From DATLZU01 sp051293835 (GTDB taxonomy: Bacteria; Nitrospirota; Nitrospiria; Nitrospirales; Nitrospiraceae): a stretch of 64,000 nt of DNA. Shown in pieces: positions 36,101 through 44,544 of this stretch (position 1 is its first letter; each line of letters opens with the position of its first letter). The DNA is taken from the NCBI GenBank assembly GCA_051293835.1, contig JBPKMA010000003.1:274917-338916 (forward strand), written 5' to 3'. The notes below the pieces were generated by a model, which was given only the letters and a program-made list of their open reading frames with translations, did not search any database and was not told the DNA's origin. Made by a program: the position numbers and the translations under genes.

Positions 36101-36922
36101 ATGATCCTTGATCGTATCTTAGAGCATAAGCGGGCCGAGCTCCGGCATAAGCAGAGCAGGGGATATTTGGCCGACCTGAAGGCGAAGATCCGCGATGCGC
36201 GGCCGCCAGTGGAGTTTGCAACGGCGCTGGACGTCGCGAGACGTCCGGAAAGCCCGGCGCTGATCGCCGAGGTGAAAAGGGCCTCGCCCAGCCGGGGTCT
36301 GCTCCGGGAGGCGTTCAAGGACAAGTTCGATCCGGTCGAAATCGCCGCGCAGTACAAGGAGCATGGGGCGGCAGCCGTGTCCGTTCTTACCGACCAAGAC
36401 TACTTCCAGGGTAGTCTGGACCACTTGCGCGCGGTGAAGGAGCGAGTCGGGTTGCCGACCTTGAACAAGGAATTCCTGGTTGGCGAGATTCAGTTCTACG
36501 AAGCGCGGGCCTGCGGAGCAGACGCCGTGTTGCTGATCGTCGCCGCGCTGGAGCGCCAGCAGTTGGTCGACTTCTTCGCCTTGGCGCGCGAACTGTCGCT
36601 GGAGGTGTTAGTCGAGACTCATCATGAGCGGGAGCTAGATACGGTGCTGGAATGGCTACCTGATGTACGGATGATCGGTATCAACAATCGGGATCTCAAG
36701 ACATTCTCGACGGACCTTGGCGTGACGCTGCGGCTGGCCAAGCGGGTGCCGTCGGACAAATTGATCGTAAGCGAGAGTGGCATTCACAAGCGGGACGATG
36801 TGCTGCGACTGCTGGAGGCCGGCGTGCACGCGATGCTGATTGGGGAGTCGCTCATCAGGGCGGACGACGTCGGCGCCAAGATTCGGGAACTCACTGGAGT
36901 TCCACGGAACGGAGGCCGATAA
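36101..36922 (+). CDS. trpC: Indole-3-glycerol phosphate synthase
   Basis: Closes the pyrrole ring to give indole-3-glycerol phosphate. The TIM barrel of 273 residues includes IAEVKRASPSRGLL (catalytic Lys), ALSVLTDQDYFQGS-type AVSVLTDQDYFQGSLDHL, PTLNKEFLVGEIQ (catalytic Lys), IGINNRDLKTFSTDL, and the phosphate loop SESGIHKRDDV with LIGESLI. Nothing is missing. The product is the substrate of tryptophan synthase, whose local genes are broken. Confidence 0.96.
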   Translation: MILDRILEHKRAELRHKQSRGYLADLKAKIRDARPPVEFATALDVARRPESPALIAEVKRASPSRGLLREAFKDKFDPVEIAAQYKEHGAAAVSVLTDQDYFQGSLDHLRAVKERVGLPTLNKEFLVGEIQFYEARACGADAVLLIVAALERQQLVDFFALARELSLEVLVETHHERELDTVLEWLPDVRMIGINNRDLKTFSTDLGVTLRLAKRVPSDKLIVSESGIHKRDDVLRLLEAGVHAMLIGESLIRADDVGAKIRELTGVPRNGGR

Positions 36923-36962
36923 GGTGCGGCATGTCGCCGGAAGGGTTAACGGAGGGCTTTCC

Positions 36963-37274
36963 ATGCTGCGGCGTGGCGCGTTCGTGATAACTCTGTTGCT
37001 CGCATTTGCCGGTTGTGCGGCCGACACGCTGAACCAGGCGTCCAGGAAATGGGATACCTGGATTGGATCGTCCAAGGATGAGCGAGTGCGAGACCTTGGC
37101 ATTCCCACGCGGTGCTACGCATTTAAAGACGGCGGAGAAGTGTGCGAATGGCCGGTCAAATGGGCCCCCGACACTACCGACACCTTAACCCTTACCTTCG
37201 ATTCAAAAGGAATGGTTTGCCAGTGGACGCTGCGCAGTGTCTACGGAGACCGTCGCAGCCAGGGATCCTGTTGA
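36963..37274 (+). CDS. Small lipoprotein inside the trp cluster
   Basis: Protein of 103 residues with signal MLRRGAFVITLLLAFAGC: the lipobox is FAGC, giving a mature lipoprotein of about 86 residues. The mature part has WDTWIGSSKDERVRDLGIP and CYAFKDGGEVCEWPVKW, a pattern seen in small outer-membrane lipoproteins where two cysteines may pair. The start at 36963 puts the n-region right before the hydrophobic core; the in-frame codons before it run back into trpC. It is unrelated to tryptophan synthesis and sits between trpC and trpF, 40 bases after the former and 19 before the latter. Confidence 0.7.
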   Translation: MLRRGAFVITLLLAFAGCAADTLNQASRKWDTWIGSSKDERVRDLGIPTRCYAFKDGGEVCEWPVKWAPDTTDTLTLTFDSKGMVCQWTLRSVYGDRRSQGSC

Positions 37275-37293
37275 CAGCCGGAGACCGGCACGG

Positions 37294-37935
37294 ATGAGAT
37301 GCAAAGTCAAAATCTGCGGGATTACCAACGCGGCGGATGCGCAAATGGCGGTCGAGGCCGGTGCGGATGCGGTGGGGTTCGTGTTTTACCGGAAGAGCCC
37401 GCGCCGGGTGGAGGCGGACGTGGTGAAGGCGATCGTGTCGGAGTTGCCGCCGTTCGTGCTGCCGGTAGGGGTGTTCGTCAATGAGGATGTGAGGATTGTG
37501 CGCGATTTGATGGACGAGTGCGGTTTGGCTCTGGTGCAGCTCCATGGAGATGAACCCGCTTCGTATTGCGAACGATTGGGCCGGCCGATCTTAAAGGCAA
37601 TTCGTCTGCGCGATCGCGGGTCGTTTCTCGCCCTGGCGGAATTTCAAGGACGGGCCCAGGTACGCGGCTTTGTGGTGGATGCGTTCTGCGAGGAGGCTTA
37701 TGGGGGGACGGGACAGACCACCGACTGGAATCTGGCGGCCGAGGCGGCGAAAGCTGCCAAGATTCTGCTTGCTGGCGGACTGACTCCGGAAAACGTCGGC
37801 GAGGCGATCAAGAAGGTTCGTCCCTACGGCGTCGATGTGAGCAGCGGTGTGGAGGCCAGCCCGGGAAAGAAGGACCCTGAAAAGGTCCGCGCCTTCATCC
37901 GTGCGGTGAGAGAGGTATCCGGTTCGCGCTGCTAA
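37294..37935 (+). CDS. trpF: Phosphoribosylanthranilate isomerase
   Basis: Amadori isomerase acting before TrpC in the pathway. The 213-residue barrel begins VKICGITNAADAQMAVEAGADAVGFVF with the catalytic Cys in KICG; VGVFVNEDV, LVQLHGDE and the phosphate loops LAGGLTPENVGEAI and GVDVSSGVEASPGKKDPEKV follow, all intact with the catalytic Asp in VVDAF. The start ATG at 37294 fits the conserved N-terminus. trpB-derived sequence begins 15 bases after the stop. Confidence 0.95.
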   Translation: MRCKVKICGITNAADAQMAVEAGADAVGFVFYRKSPRRVEADVVKAIVSELPPFVLPVGVFVNEDVRIVRDLMDECGLALVQLHGDEPASYCERLGRPILKAIRLRDRGSFLALAEFQGRAQVRGFVVDAFCEEAYGGTGQTTDWNLAAEAAKAAKILLAGGLTPENVGEAIKKVRPYGVDVSSGVEASPGKKDPEKVRAFIRAVREVSGSRC

Positions 37936-37950
37936 CGAAGTCGGGTATTT

Positions 37951-38819
37951 ATGCCTTTCCTTCCCGACAAACACGGTCGCTTCGGCCAGGACGGGGCTGG
38001 TATGTTCCCGAGACCCTCATGCCAGTCCTGCTAGAACTGGAGGCCGCCTATCTCAAAGCGAAAAAAGATCGGCGGTTTCAGGCCGAGTTCGAGCATGATC
38101 TGAAACACTCTATCGGCCGTCCCACCCCGTTGTATTTTGCGGAGCAGCTGACAAAGAAACTTGGCGGCGCGAAGATCTATCTCGAGCGCGAAGCCCTCTG
38201 CCACACCGGCGCGCACAAGATCAACAATTCGATCGGGCAGACCTTGCTCGCGAAGCGGATGAACAAACCGTGCGTCATCGCCGAGACAGAAGCCGGCCAC
38301 CACGGGGTGGCGGTGGCGACGGTGGACGCGATGTTCGGGCTTCGATGCGAAATCGACATGGGCACGGAGGACATGCAGCGCGAGACCTTTCCATATTGGG
38401 TTCAGTCCTGGGCGCGCATCCCTACCCATGCTGATCCGCGATTTTCAGGCTGTGATCGGGCGGGAGATGCGAAGACAAATCCTAGCAGACGCGAGAGCTT
38501 GCCGGATTACTTGGTAGCCGGCGTGGGCAGCGGCAGTAATGCCATCGGGCTGTTCCACGCGTTCGTTTGGCGACGCCAAGGTCAAGATGGTTGGTGTCGA
38601 AGCCGGCGGGTTAGGCCTCGAGAGCGGAAAGCATGCGGCCCGCTTTTCTGGCGGCCGGGCGTGCTGCACGGCACCACGACCTATTTGCTGCAGGATGCCG
38701 ATACACCTATGCGACGAATGGAGAAGCGCTGGAGACGTTCGACCTGCTGGCGCACGATCCTGTTGCCCAAGTCTTGTCAGCGCAAGGGGAGCAGGCTCTG
38801 CTGGGGGAACACTCAAGCC
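37951..38819 (+). pseudogene. trpB: Broken tryptophan synthase beta subunit (trpB)
   Basis: Remains of the beta subunit, which would join indole and serine. It starts correctly as MPFLPDKHGRFG, loses one base at about 37998-38008, and then reads PETLMPVLLELEAAYLKAKK to CHTGAHKINNSIGQTLLAKRM, retaining the pyridoxal-phosphate Lys. After GTEDMQRE about 55 codons are gone; PYP-MLIRDFQAVIGREM survives in a second frame, SLPDYLVAG and SNAIGLFHAF in another, and YTYATNGEALETFDLLA near the end, where the C-terminal fifth is missing. Conserved residues also changed (KRED to EREA, TGAGQHG to TEAGHHG). This cannot be active. Confidence 0.92.
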
Positions 38820-39687
38820 ATGACTCGACTCGACGCGACATTCCGCCGGCTCAGGGCCAAGGGGAAGAAGGCGCTGATCGCCTGCGTCATGGCTGGTAAT
38901 CCGTCTTTGGCCGAGACCGAGCGGCTTGTCCTGGAGTGGGAACGGAACGGCGGGGACATCATCGAACTAAGCGTGCCTTCCTCCGATCCGATCGCGGACG
39001 GGCCGGCGATCCAACAGGCCGCTGAATGGCCTCGCGCAGCGGCACGTCGCTGCGCAAGATCCTGGATGCGGTGAAGGATTGGCGGCATCGGACGCAAGTC
39101 CCGCCGGTGGTGATGGCTTACTACAACACCGTTCATGCATTCGGTGAGGCCGGCTTTTGCCTGAGAGTGGTAGAGGCGATGGTGGATGGGTTGATCGCGC
39201 CGGACAGGCCGGTGGAAGAAGCCGGTCCGTTGGAAGAGCCGGCCAGACGGGCCGGATGGCGCTCATCTTCCTGTTGGCGCCAACCAGCACCGAGGCCCGT
39301 CGCGCCGCAGTGGCCGTGCGATCGCGGAGGCGTGTATTCCGTTTCGCTGACCGGCATCACTGGCGCCAAATTGAACAATCTCCACGAGGTCGAGCGGAAA
39401 TCGCCAGGATTCGGCGCCTGACCGATGTGCCGATCGCGGTGGGCTTTGGCGTGGCGACGACTGAGGACGCCGCCCGCGTCGCGCAGGTGGCCGATGGCGT
39501 GATCGTCGGCAGTGCTATCGTCCGCCGAATCGCGGACCGTCAACAGGATCCGCGGTTAGCGGTGCAGGTCGGCGCCTTTGTCCGGTCGTTGAAGGCTGCG
39601 ATGCATCCCCGTCGTGCCGTCGTCGCAGTCCTCCGGCGCCTAGCGATCGTCGGACCACTCGGTTCCTATCTTTTCCTTTCCTTTTGA
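38820..39687 (+). pseudogene. trpA: Broken tryptophan synthase alpha subunit (trpA)
   Basis: Remains of the indole-glycerol-phosphate lyase subunit. MTRLDATFRRLRAKGKKALIA to IIELSVPSSDPIADGPAIQQAAE is in one frame and still holds the catalytic Glu and Asp. At about 39030 the frame changes (GTSLRKILDAVKDW to VVMAYYNTVHAFGE), changes again near 39250 (ALIFLLAPTSTEARRAAV), and VSLTGITGAKLNNL lies in yet another; IAVGFGVATTEDAARVAQVADGVIVGSAIV closes the barrel. At least three frameshifts are needed. The order and full extent of the parent gene are kept, so it decayed where it stands, after the adjacent trpB. Confidence 0.9.
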
Positions 39688-39711
39688 GGACACTCCTGCT
39701 AAAGGAGAGTC

Positions 39712-40773
39712 ATGAAGCCCGGCCGAGGGTCTCCATCGAAGCCGGTTCGCACGCGGAAGCGAGCGCCTTCTCCGAAGGTGAGGGAACATTCCTCACGGCG
39801 GTCTCATCCGGCCGCTGCTTCCGTGGCCGTGTCGGCCAAACTGATCGCCACCATCCAGCGCCGCCTGCTGGAAACCATCAGCAGCGCTGACGAGCGACGT
39901 CACTCTCCGGCTGGCATTGCCAACATGTTTGTTCGGCTCTTCCGCAAGCTCACCAAAGTCGGCGGAATCGCTGTCTATCTTCGAGACGAGCAGACGGGGG
40001 AGATGCGAGGCTTGGCCGAGGCTGGGGGTGCGCAGGGTTCGTTGGCTGAGCCGTGGACAAGCGTCCTGGAGCGGATCGAGCGCGGCGCTCGCGTGGCGAC
40101 CAGCGATCCGGTGTTGGTCTATCCGCTGAAACCCATTGGTCGGCTGGACGGCTTGTTGGTCGTTCAGCGCAGTCGCCCTCCATACCAGGACCGCACGATT
40201 GTCAACCTGCTGGACGCGATCACGCCCTGGCTCGCCGTGGCGTTGGACCATGCCCGGCTAGCGCAGAAGTACGCGCAGAAGATCGTTCGCATTCAGTGCC
40301 TGGAAGAAGTAAGCGATGTGCTGAATTCGACGCTGGATGGAGCCGAAAAGCTACGCCGGGTGGTGGAGATATCTCTGCGGTTGGTCGATGCCGAGGCTGG
40401 AGTGTTGTTTCTGCTGCAAGCAGACGGCCGGGCATTGACGGCGTGCGTCGCGGCGGGCGACAAGGCGTCGGCGATCAAGGACGTGCGGTCACGTGTCGCC
40501 GAATCGGTGATGCGAACTGGGAAATCGGTGCTGATCGTCGATGCCGGGCGAGAGAGGGAGCTCAACGAGTTGACCGGATGGGAATCGCTGCTGCCGGTCC
40601 GGACCCTGGCTTCCGTGCTGGTGCGTATCGGAACGACCAGTCTCGGAGTTCTGGAAGTCGTGAACAAGCGCGGCGGAAGGCCGTTCAGCAATTGGGATTT
40701 GCTCGAGCTGGCCAGCCTCTCCAACCAACTGGCCATAGCGTTGGATCACGCCCGCCTCAGCCGCTGTCCATAG
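39712..40773 (+). CDS. Double GAF-domain protein
   Basis: Cytosolic protein of 353 residues with a Lys/Arg-rich, disordered N-terminus (first 40 residues), then two GAF-like domains at about 45-185 and 195-350. The second shows LEEVSDVLNSTLDGAEKLRRVVEISLRLVDAEAGVLFLL and ending SNQLAIALDHARL, as in GAF modules of signalling proteins; the first ends in the similar AVALDHARLAQKY. No output domain (kinase, GGDEF or phosphatase) is attached, so it may act by binding a partner. Start at 39712 follows AAAGGAG. Ligand unknown. Confidence 0.8.
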   Translation: MKPGRGSPSKPVRTRKRAPSPKVREHSSRRSHPAAASVAVSAKLIATIQRRLLETISSADERRHSPAGIANMFVRLFRKLTKVGGIAVYLRDEQTGEMRGLAEAGGAQGSLAEPWTSVLERIERGARVATSDPVLVYPLKPIGRLDGLLVVQRSRPPYQDRTIVNLLDAITPWLAVALDHARLAQKYAQKIVRIQCLEEVSDVLNSTLDGAEKLRRVVEISLRLVDAEAGVLFLLQADGRALTACVAAGDKASAIKDVRSRVAESVMRTGKSVLIVDAGRERELNELTGWESLLPVRTLASVLVRIGTTSLGVLEVVNKRGGRPFSNWDLLELASLSNQLAIALDHARLSRCP

Positions 40774-40781
40774 CGGGTGGT

Positions 40782-41414
40782 TTACCGCCGGTCCGGCGGC
40801 ATGAACCGGATCATCTCCTGGCTGAGCTCCATCGCCACCTCTTTCATATTGGGGCGGAAAAAAATGTAGCTCTTGACCACCTGGTGGCGGGCTTTCCAGA
40901 CAATGGCACCGTTCGTGGCGTCGATAAGGCGGAGTCCCAGTCCAACTTTGGCGATATTGTCGCCGTCCTGGCGGGTGTATTCCCAGGCATTGACTTTGAC
41001 CACAAGCAGGGCGTCCGCTTTCAACGCTTGGCCGATCTTGATCGCTGCCTGCTTGTCCGACTGGCCGGTGGTCTCCATCTTGGTGAAATACACCACCAGC
41101 GCGTCGAAGGCGTCCTTGGTGGCTTGGAAAATATCCGTGACATCCTCGGGCGGGACTACCCGCTCGAACTTGTTGCTCCTCATCAGCGCGGCGGAGAGCA
41201 CTTCTTCCACATCCTCCCGCGCGGCGTCGTACGGGCCCGCCAGTTGCAGAATCGCAATCGACTTCGGATGAAACCCTTTGGCGGCCGGACCTTCCCACAC
41301 TTCCTGCAGTCCGCCACAGCCAACAAGCGTCGAGACAGCCAGCCCAAGACCCCACCTAAACCAACACAGACTGCGACCTTGTCCGCGCATAGGTGTCGTT
41401 CCGAGTGATTCCAT
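40782..41414 (-). CDS. Lipoprotein with CsgG/LpoB-like fold
   Basis: Exported protein of 210 residues; the signal WGLGLAVSTLVGCGG ends with a lipobox LVGC. The mature domain has alternating strand-helix pattern (KSIAILQLAGPYDAAREDVEEVLSAALM, LKADALLVVKVNAWEY, GLGLRLIDATNGAIVWKA) resembling CsgG, LpoB or GNA1162-type lipoproteins. The ATG at 41412-41414 shares a base with the stop of the upstream barrel gene (TAATG), suggesting coupling; a second ATG at 41390 would give a shorter, more usual signal peptide. It is the last gene of the lnt-prfB-lysS-lol operon. Confidence 0.7.
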   Translation of the reverse strand: MESLGTTPMRGQGRSLCWFRWGLGLAVSTLVGCGGLQEVWEGPAAKGFHPKSIAILQLAGPYDAAREDVEEVLSAALMRSNKFERVVPPEDVTDIFQATKDAFDALVVYFTKMETTGQSDKQAAIKIGQALKADALLVVKVNAWEYTRQDGDNIAKVGLGLRLIDATNGAIVWKARHQVVKSYIFFRPNMKEVAMELSQEMIRFMPPDRR

Positions 41415-42553
41415 TAAAACGTGAGCGCCAGCGATCCCGCGGCCAATGCGCCGCGCTCGCGAAAATCATACCCGCCGCCGATATCCACTCGCAAGGCGAA
41501 GATCTTGAGGCCGAAGCCGGCGGTAGGCGTGAGGGGGGAGGCCGCGTCCTCCACGTTTTTCAAAGCGCCCACGCGGAGCGAAAGAGATTCCGAGAGCAGC
41601 GTCTGCTCGGCGCCCAGGCTGAGCACGCGGCTTTTGATCCCCGGCAGAAGCGTGGTATTGGAGAGAATATCGCCGTCGAGGCTGATCGTCAAAGACGGAT
41701 AAGGATTCACCGCCACGCCGCCGCGGACCTGCCGGGTCAGTTTGAATTCCTGCCCGTTCGGCGCGTCGAAACCCGGTTCGTTGACGTCCTTGGCGACCAC
41801 GCCCAACCGCAGCCAGGAGGCGGGACGATAGACGGCGCCTATGTCGATGGCGTAGGCGGTCGAAATCTTCGCCCGTCCGAAGTCCTTGAGGACGTCAAGG
41901 TCGGTCTCGGCTCCGCGGATGTTGGTGGCGCCGGCATAGGCTGCGCCTTGAATGAGTTTTCCGGTCACGCCGACGGCAAAGGTTTTATCGGCAAACGCAT
42001 AGGCATAGGAGAAAGCCGCTTGGCGGGCTTCGAGGCCGCGGAGGGCGAACTGGCCGCTCGCCGTCAATTGCGTCCCGGTCGTGGTGACGGTGAGCGGGGA
42101 GGAGACGAACGCGCCACCCGTGGCCACATCCGACACGTTGAATCCAAAGGCGTGGTTTCCCAAGAGGCCCTTGAGGTACACGCCTCCGGCTCCGATTCCC
42201 GAAACGGTCGAACCCGGTCGGTTGATCCGGTCCGCGAGAGCTTGCAATTTGGCCTGATTGGCCGGGGATGTGTCGTTGAGGTTGATGTCGTTGATGTCCT
42301 TGATCGTGTCGATGACGCCCAGCCGATCGATGCCTTGGACGCTCCCTTGGACTCGCATATCGAACGTCTTGCTCATCGCCATGCCGGCCGGGTTCCAGTA
42401 GGTCGCCAATGCATCGGTAGTTATGGCGACACCGGCCCCGCCCATTCCCATGGCCTTCGGCCCGACGATGGCGAACTCCACGGCTGACGCGGGCAACGGA
42501 CTCGTCACAACCCAAAGAGCGATGAATCCGAGCGTAAGGAAGGTCCGTTTCAT
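41414..42553 (-). CDS. Outer membrane beta-barrel protein (TraF/PF13729-like)
   Basis: Protein of 379 residues with a Sec signal (LTLGFIALWVVTSPLPASA) and a mature start VEFAIVGPKAMGMGGAGVAITTDALATYWNPAGMA, the hallmark of the FadL/UPF0164 and TraF_2-type barrels, where this glycine-rich hatch fills the barrel. The rest alternates polar and hydrophobic residues and ends with aromatic Phe (LALTF), the barrel-insertion signature. Its role (lipid or hydrophobic-compound transport) is inferred. It is just 21 bases downstream of lolD and overlaps the next lipoprotein gene by one base. Confidence 0.78.
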   Translation of the reverse strand: MKRTFLTLGFIALWVVTSPLPASAVEFAIVGPKAMGMGGAGVAITTDALATYWNPAGMAMSKTFDMRVQGSVQGIDRLGVIDTIKDINDINLNDTSPANQAKLQALADRINRPGSTVSGIGAGGVYLKGLLGNHAFGFNVSDVATGGAFVSSPLTVTTTGTQLTASGQFALRGLEARQAAFSYAYAFADKTFAVGVTGKLIQGAAYAGATNIRGAETDLDVLKDFGRAKISTAYAIDIGAVYRPASWLRLGVVAKDVNEPGFDAPNGQEFKLTRQVRGGVAVNPYPSLTISLDGDILSNTTLLPGIKSRVLSLGAEQTLLSESLSLRVGALKNVEDAASPLTPTAGFGLKIFALRVDIGGGYDFRERGALAAGSLALTF

Positions 42554-42574
42554 GGCTACTCTGCCCTCTTTCGC

Positions 42575-43258
42575 TTAAAGAATCATCCCGTCTTCCATAT
42601 GAATGATGCGGTCCGCCTGCGCCGACAGTTTTTCATTGTGGGTGGCGATCACGAACGTGATCCCGCGGGCCCGGTTCAGTTCGCGCATGAGGGCGAACAA
42701 CGCCTCACCGGTGTGAGTATCCAAGTTGCCCGTCGGCTCGTCGGCCAGCACCAGGTCCGGGCGCTGCATCAGCGCCCGGGCCACCGCCACGCGCTGCTGT
42801 TCGCCGCCGGAGAGCTCTCCAGGTTTATGGTGCAGCCGATCGCCTAGGCCGACGTCCTTCAACAGCGCTGTCGCGTCGGCGACGACTTCGGCTTTGGGCC
42901 GCTTCTGGATGAGCGCAGGCAGGTACGCGTTCTCCAAAGCGGTGAATTCCGGCAGCAGGTGGTGAAATTGAAACACAAACCCGATGCGGCGATTCCGGAA
43001 TTCCGCCTGCTGCTGTTCCGAGAGCTGAAACACGTCTTCGCCTTCGAACAGGACCGTGCCACGGGTCGGCCGTTCTAACGTGCCTATGATGTGGAGCAAG
43101 GTGCTCTTGCCTGCCCCGGACGCGCCGACGATCGCCACCATCTCGCCGCGGCGCAGGTCGAGGTTGATGCCCTTCAGCACCTTCAGCTCGCGTCCGGCCA
43201 TAGGGAAGGATTTATGGAGGTCGACGACTTGGAGCAGCACGTCACCGCGGCGCCTCAT
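42575..43258 (-). CDS. lolD: Lipoprotein-releasing ABC transporter ATPase LolD
   Basis: Powers release of outer-membrane lipoproteins from the inner membrane to LolA. Walker A is GASGAGKST, the Q loop FQFHHLLPEFTALEN, signature LSGGEQQRVAVARAL, Walker B LVLADEPTGNLD and switch His in ATHNE. FQFHHLLPEFTALENA is characteristic of LolD among MacB-type ATPases. Length 227 residues. It follows lolC by six bases in an operon, so the two will assemble as the LolCD complex. Confidence 0.93.
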   Translation of the reverse strand: MRRRGDVLLQVVDLHKSFPMAGRELKVLKGINLDLRRGEMVAIVGASGAGKSTLLHIIGTLERPTRGTVLFEGEDVFQLSEQQQAEFRNRRIGFVFQFHHLLPEFTALENAYLPALIQKRPKAEVVADATALLKDVGLGDRLHHKPGELSGGEQQRVAVARALMQRPDLVLADEPTGNLDTHTGEALFALMRELNRARGITFVIATHNEKLSAQADRIIHMEDGMIL

Positions 43259-43264
43259 TTGCCC

Positions 43265-44542
43265 TTATTCATACCTCAGCGCCGCCGCCGGGTCGAGCTT
43301 ACCGGCTTGCCACGACGGATACAGCGTAGCGGCGAAACTGATCAGAATGGCCGAGCCCGCTACAAGGAACACGTCCAGCGCCTGGACATGGACTGGGATG
43401 CGGGAGATGTAATAGACCGTCGGATCGAACGTCCAGTACGTTTGAATCAACCACAGGAATGCATAGCCCAGCGGAACGCCGATGACGGTGCCGGTTAGGC
43501 CGATGATCAGACCGTTGAGCATGAAGATACGCATGATTGCCTTGCGGGTGGCGCCCATCGCCTTCAGGATTGCGATCTCCCGCTGTTTTTCGGTCACGAT
43601 CATGGTGAGGGTGCTCACGATGTTGAACGAAGCCACGATGGTGATGAGCACCAGTAGCAGGAACATCATGGTCTTTTCGAGTTTCAACGCCGAGAACAGG
43701 TTGCGATTGAGTTGCATCCAGTCGCGAGCCCAGTAGGGGAAACCGAGGGCCTGCTCGATAGCGCGGGCGATCTCGCCGGCCCTGAAGATATCGGCGACCT
43801 TGACTTCGATCCCCGTGACCGTCTCTCCCATGTTGAAGAATTGCTGGGCCTCGCCCAACGCGATGTATGCTAAGGAGGAGTCATACTCGTACATGCCCGA
43901 TTCGAAAACCCCGACGACCGCGAACGTGCGGATTTTCGGGGTCATACCCACGGCGCTGATAGGGCCAACCGGCGACACGACGTTGACCGTGTCGCCGACG
44001 AAGGCCCCCAAGCGAAGCGAGAGTTCTTTGCCGAGAATGATGCCGGGTCTGGTAACCACTTCGGATTCACTTGTCCTGCCGTCTTCCACCGGCTGCGTCA
44101 CCTGGACCGGGGTGTTCAGATCGAGCAGGGTGCCGGCTCGGAGATTCTTGGCCAGATCGGTGACACGGGCTTCTCGTTGGGGGTCGATTCCTCGCAGGAT
44201 AATGCCTTGCACGGCGGTCTGCGAGGTCAGGAGTACCTGCCGCAGCACGAACGGCGTTGCGGCGACCACGCGGGGCACCGCTTCGACGCGCTTCACCTGC
44301 ACGTCGTAGTCGGCGATCCCGTCTTTGGTGCGGTCCTGGACGATGATGTGGGCGGTGGTGCCGAGGATTTTCGCCTGCAGGTCCTCTTTAAATCCCGTCA
44401 TGATGCCAAGTGTGCCGATGAGGGCCGCGACCCCCAACGTGATGCCGGCGACCGAGACGAAGGTGTTCAACGAGATGGTCCGGTGGCGGCGCTTGGCGCG
44501 CAAGTACCGTAGGCCGATGAAGACCTCGTAGGGAACCGACAC
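43265..44542 (-). CDS. lolC: Lipoprotein-releasing system permease LolC/LolE
   Basis: Inner membrane subunit with four helices and a large periplasmic domain. MacB-like N-terminus: FIGLRYLRAKRRHRTISLNTFVSVAGITLGVAAL, then the periplasmic loop from about residue 45 to 265, and three C-terminal helices including IVASFNIVSTLTMIVTEKQREIAILKAMGATRKAI and SWQAGKLDPAAALRYE, standard for LolC/E. Only one permease gene is present; organisms with a single copy use a homodimer (LolF-like). Its ATG lies two bases after the lysS stop. 425 residues, typical length. Confidence 0.92.
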   Translation of the reverse strand: MSVPYEVFIGLRYLRAKRRHRTISLNTFVSVAGITLGVAALIGTLGIMTGFKEDLQAKILGTTAHIIVQDRTKDGIADYDVQVKRVEAVPRVVAATPFVLRQVLLTSQTAVQGIILRGIDPQREARVTDLAKNLRAGTLLDLNTPVQVTQPVEDGRTSESEVVTRPGIILGKELSLRLGAFVGDTVNVVSPVGPISAVGMTPKIRTFAVVGVFESGMYEYDSSLAYIALGEAQQFFNMGETVTGIEVKVADIFRAGEIARAIEQALGFPYWARDWMQLNRNLFSALKLEKTMMFLLLVLITIVASFNIVSTLTMIVTEKQREIAILKAMGATRKAIMRIFMLNGLIIGLTGTVIGVPLGYAFLWLIQTYWTFDPTVYYISRIPVHVQALDVFLVAGSAILISFAATLYPSWQAGKLDPAAALRYE

Positions 44543-44544
44543 GG

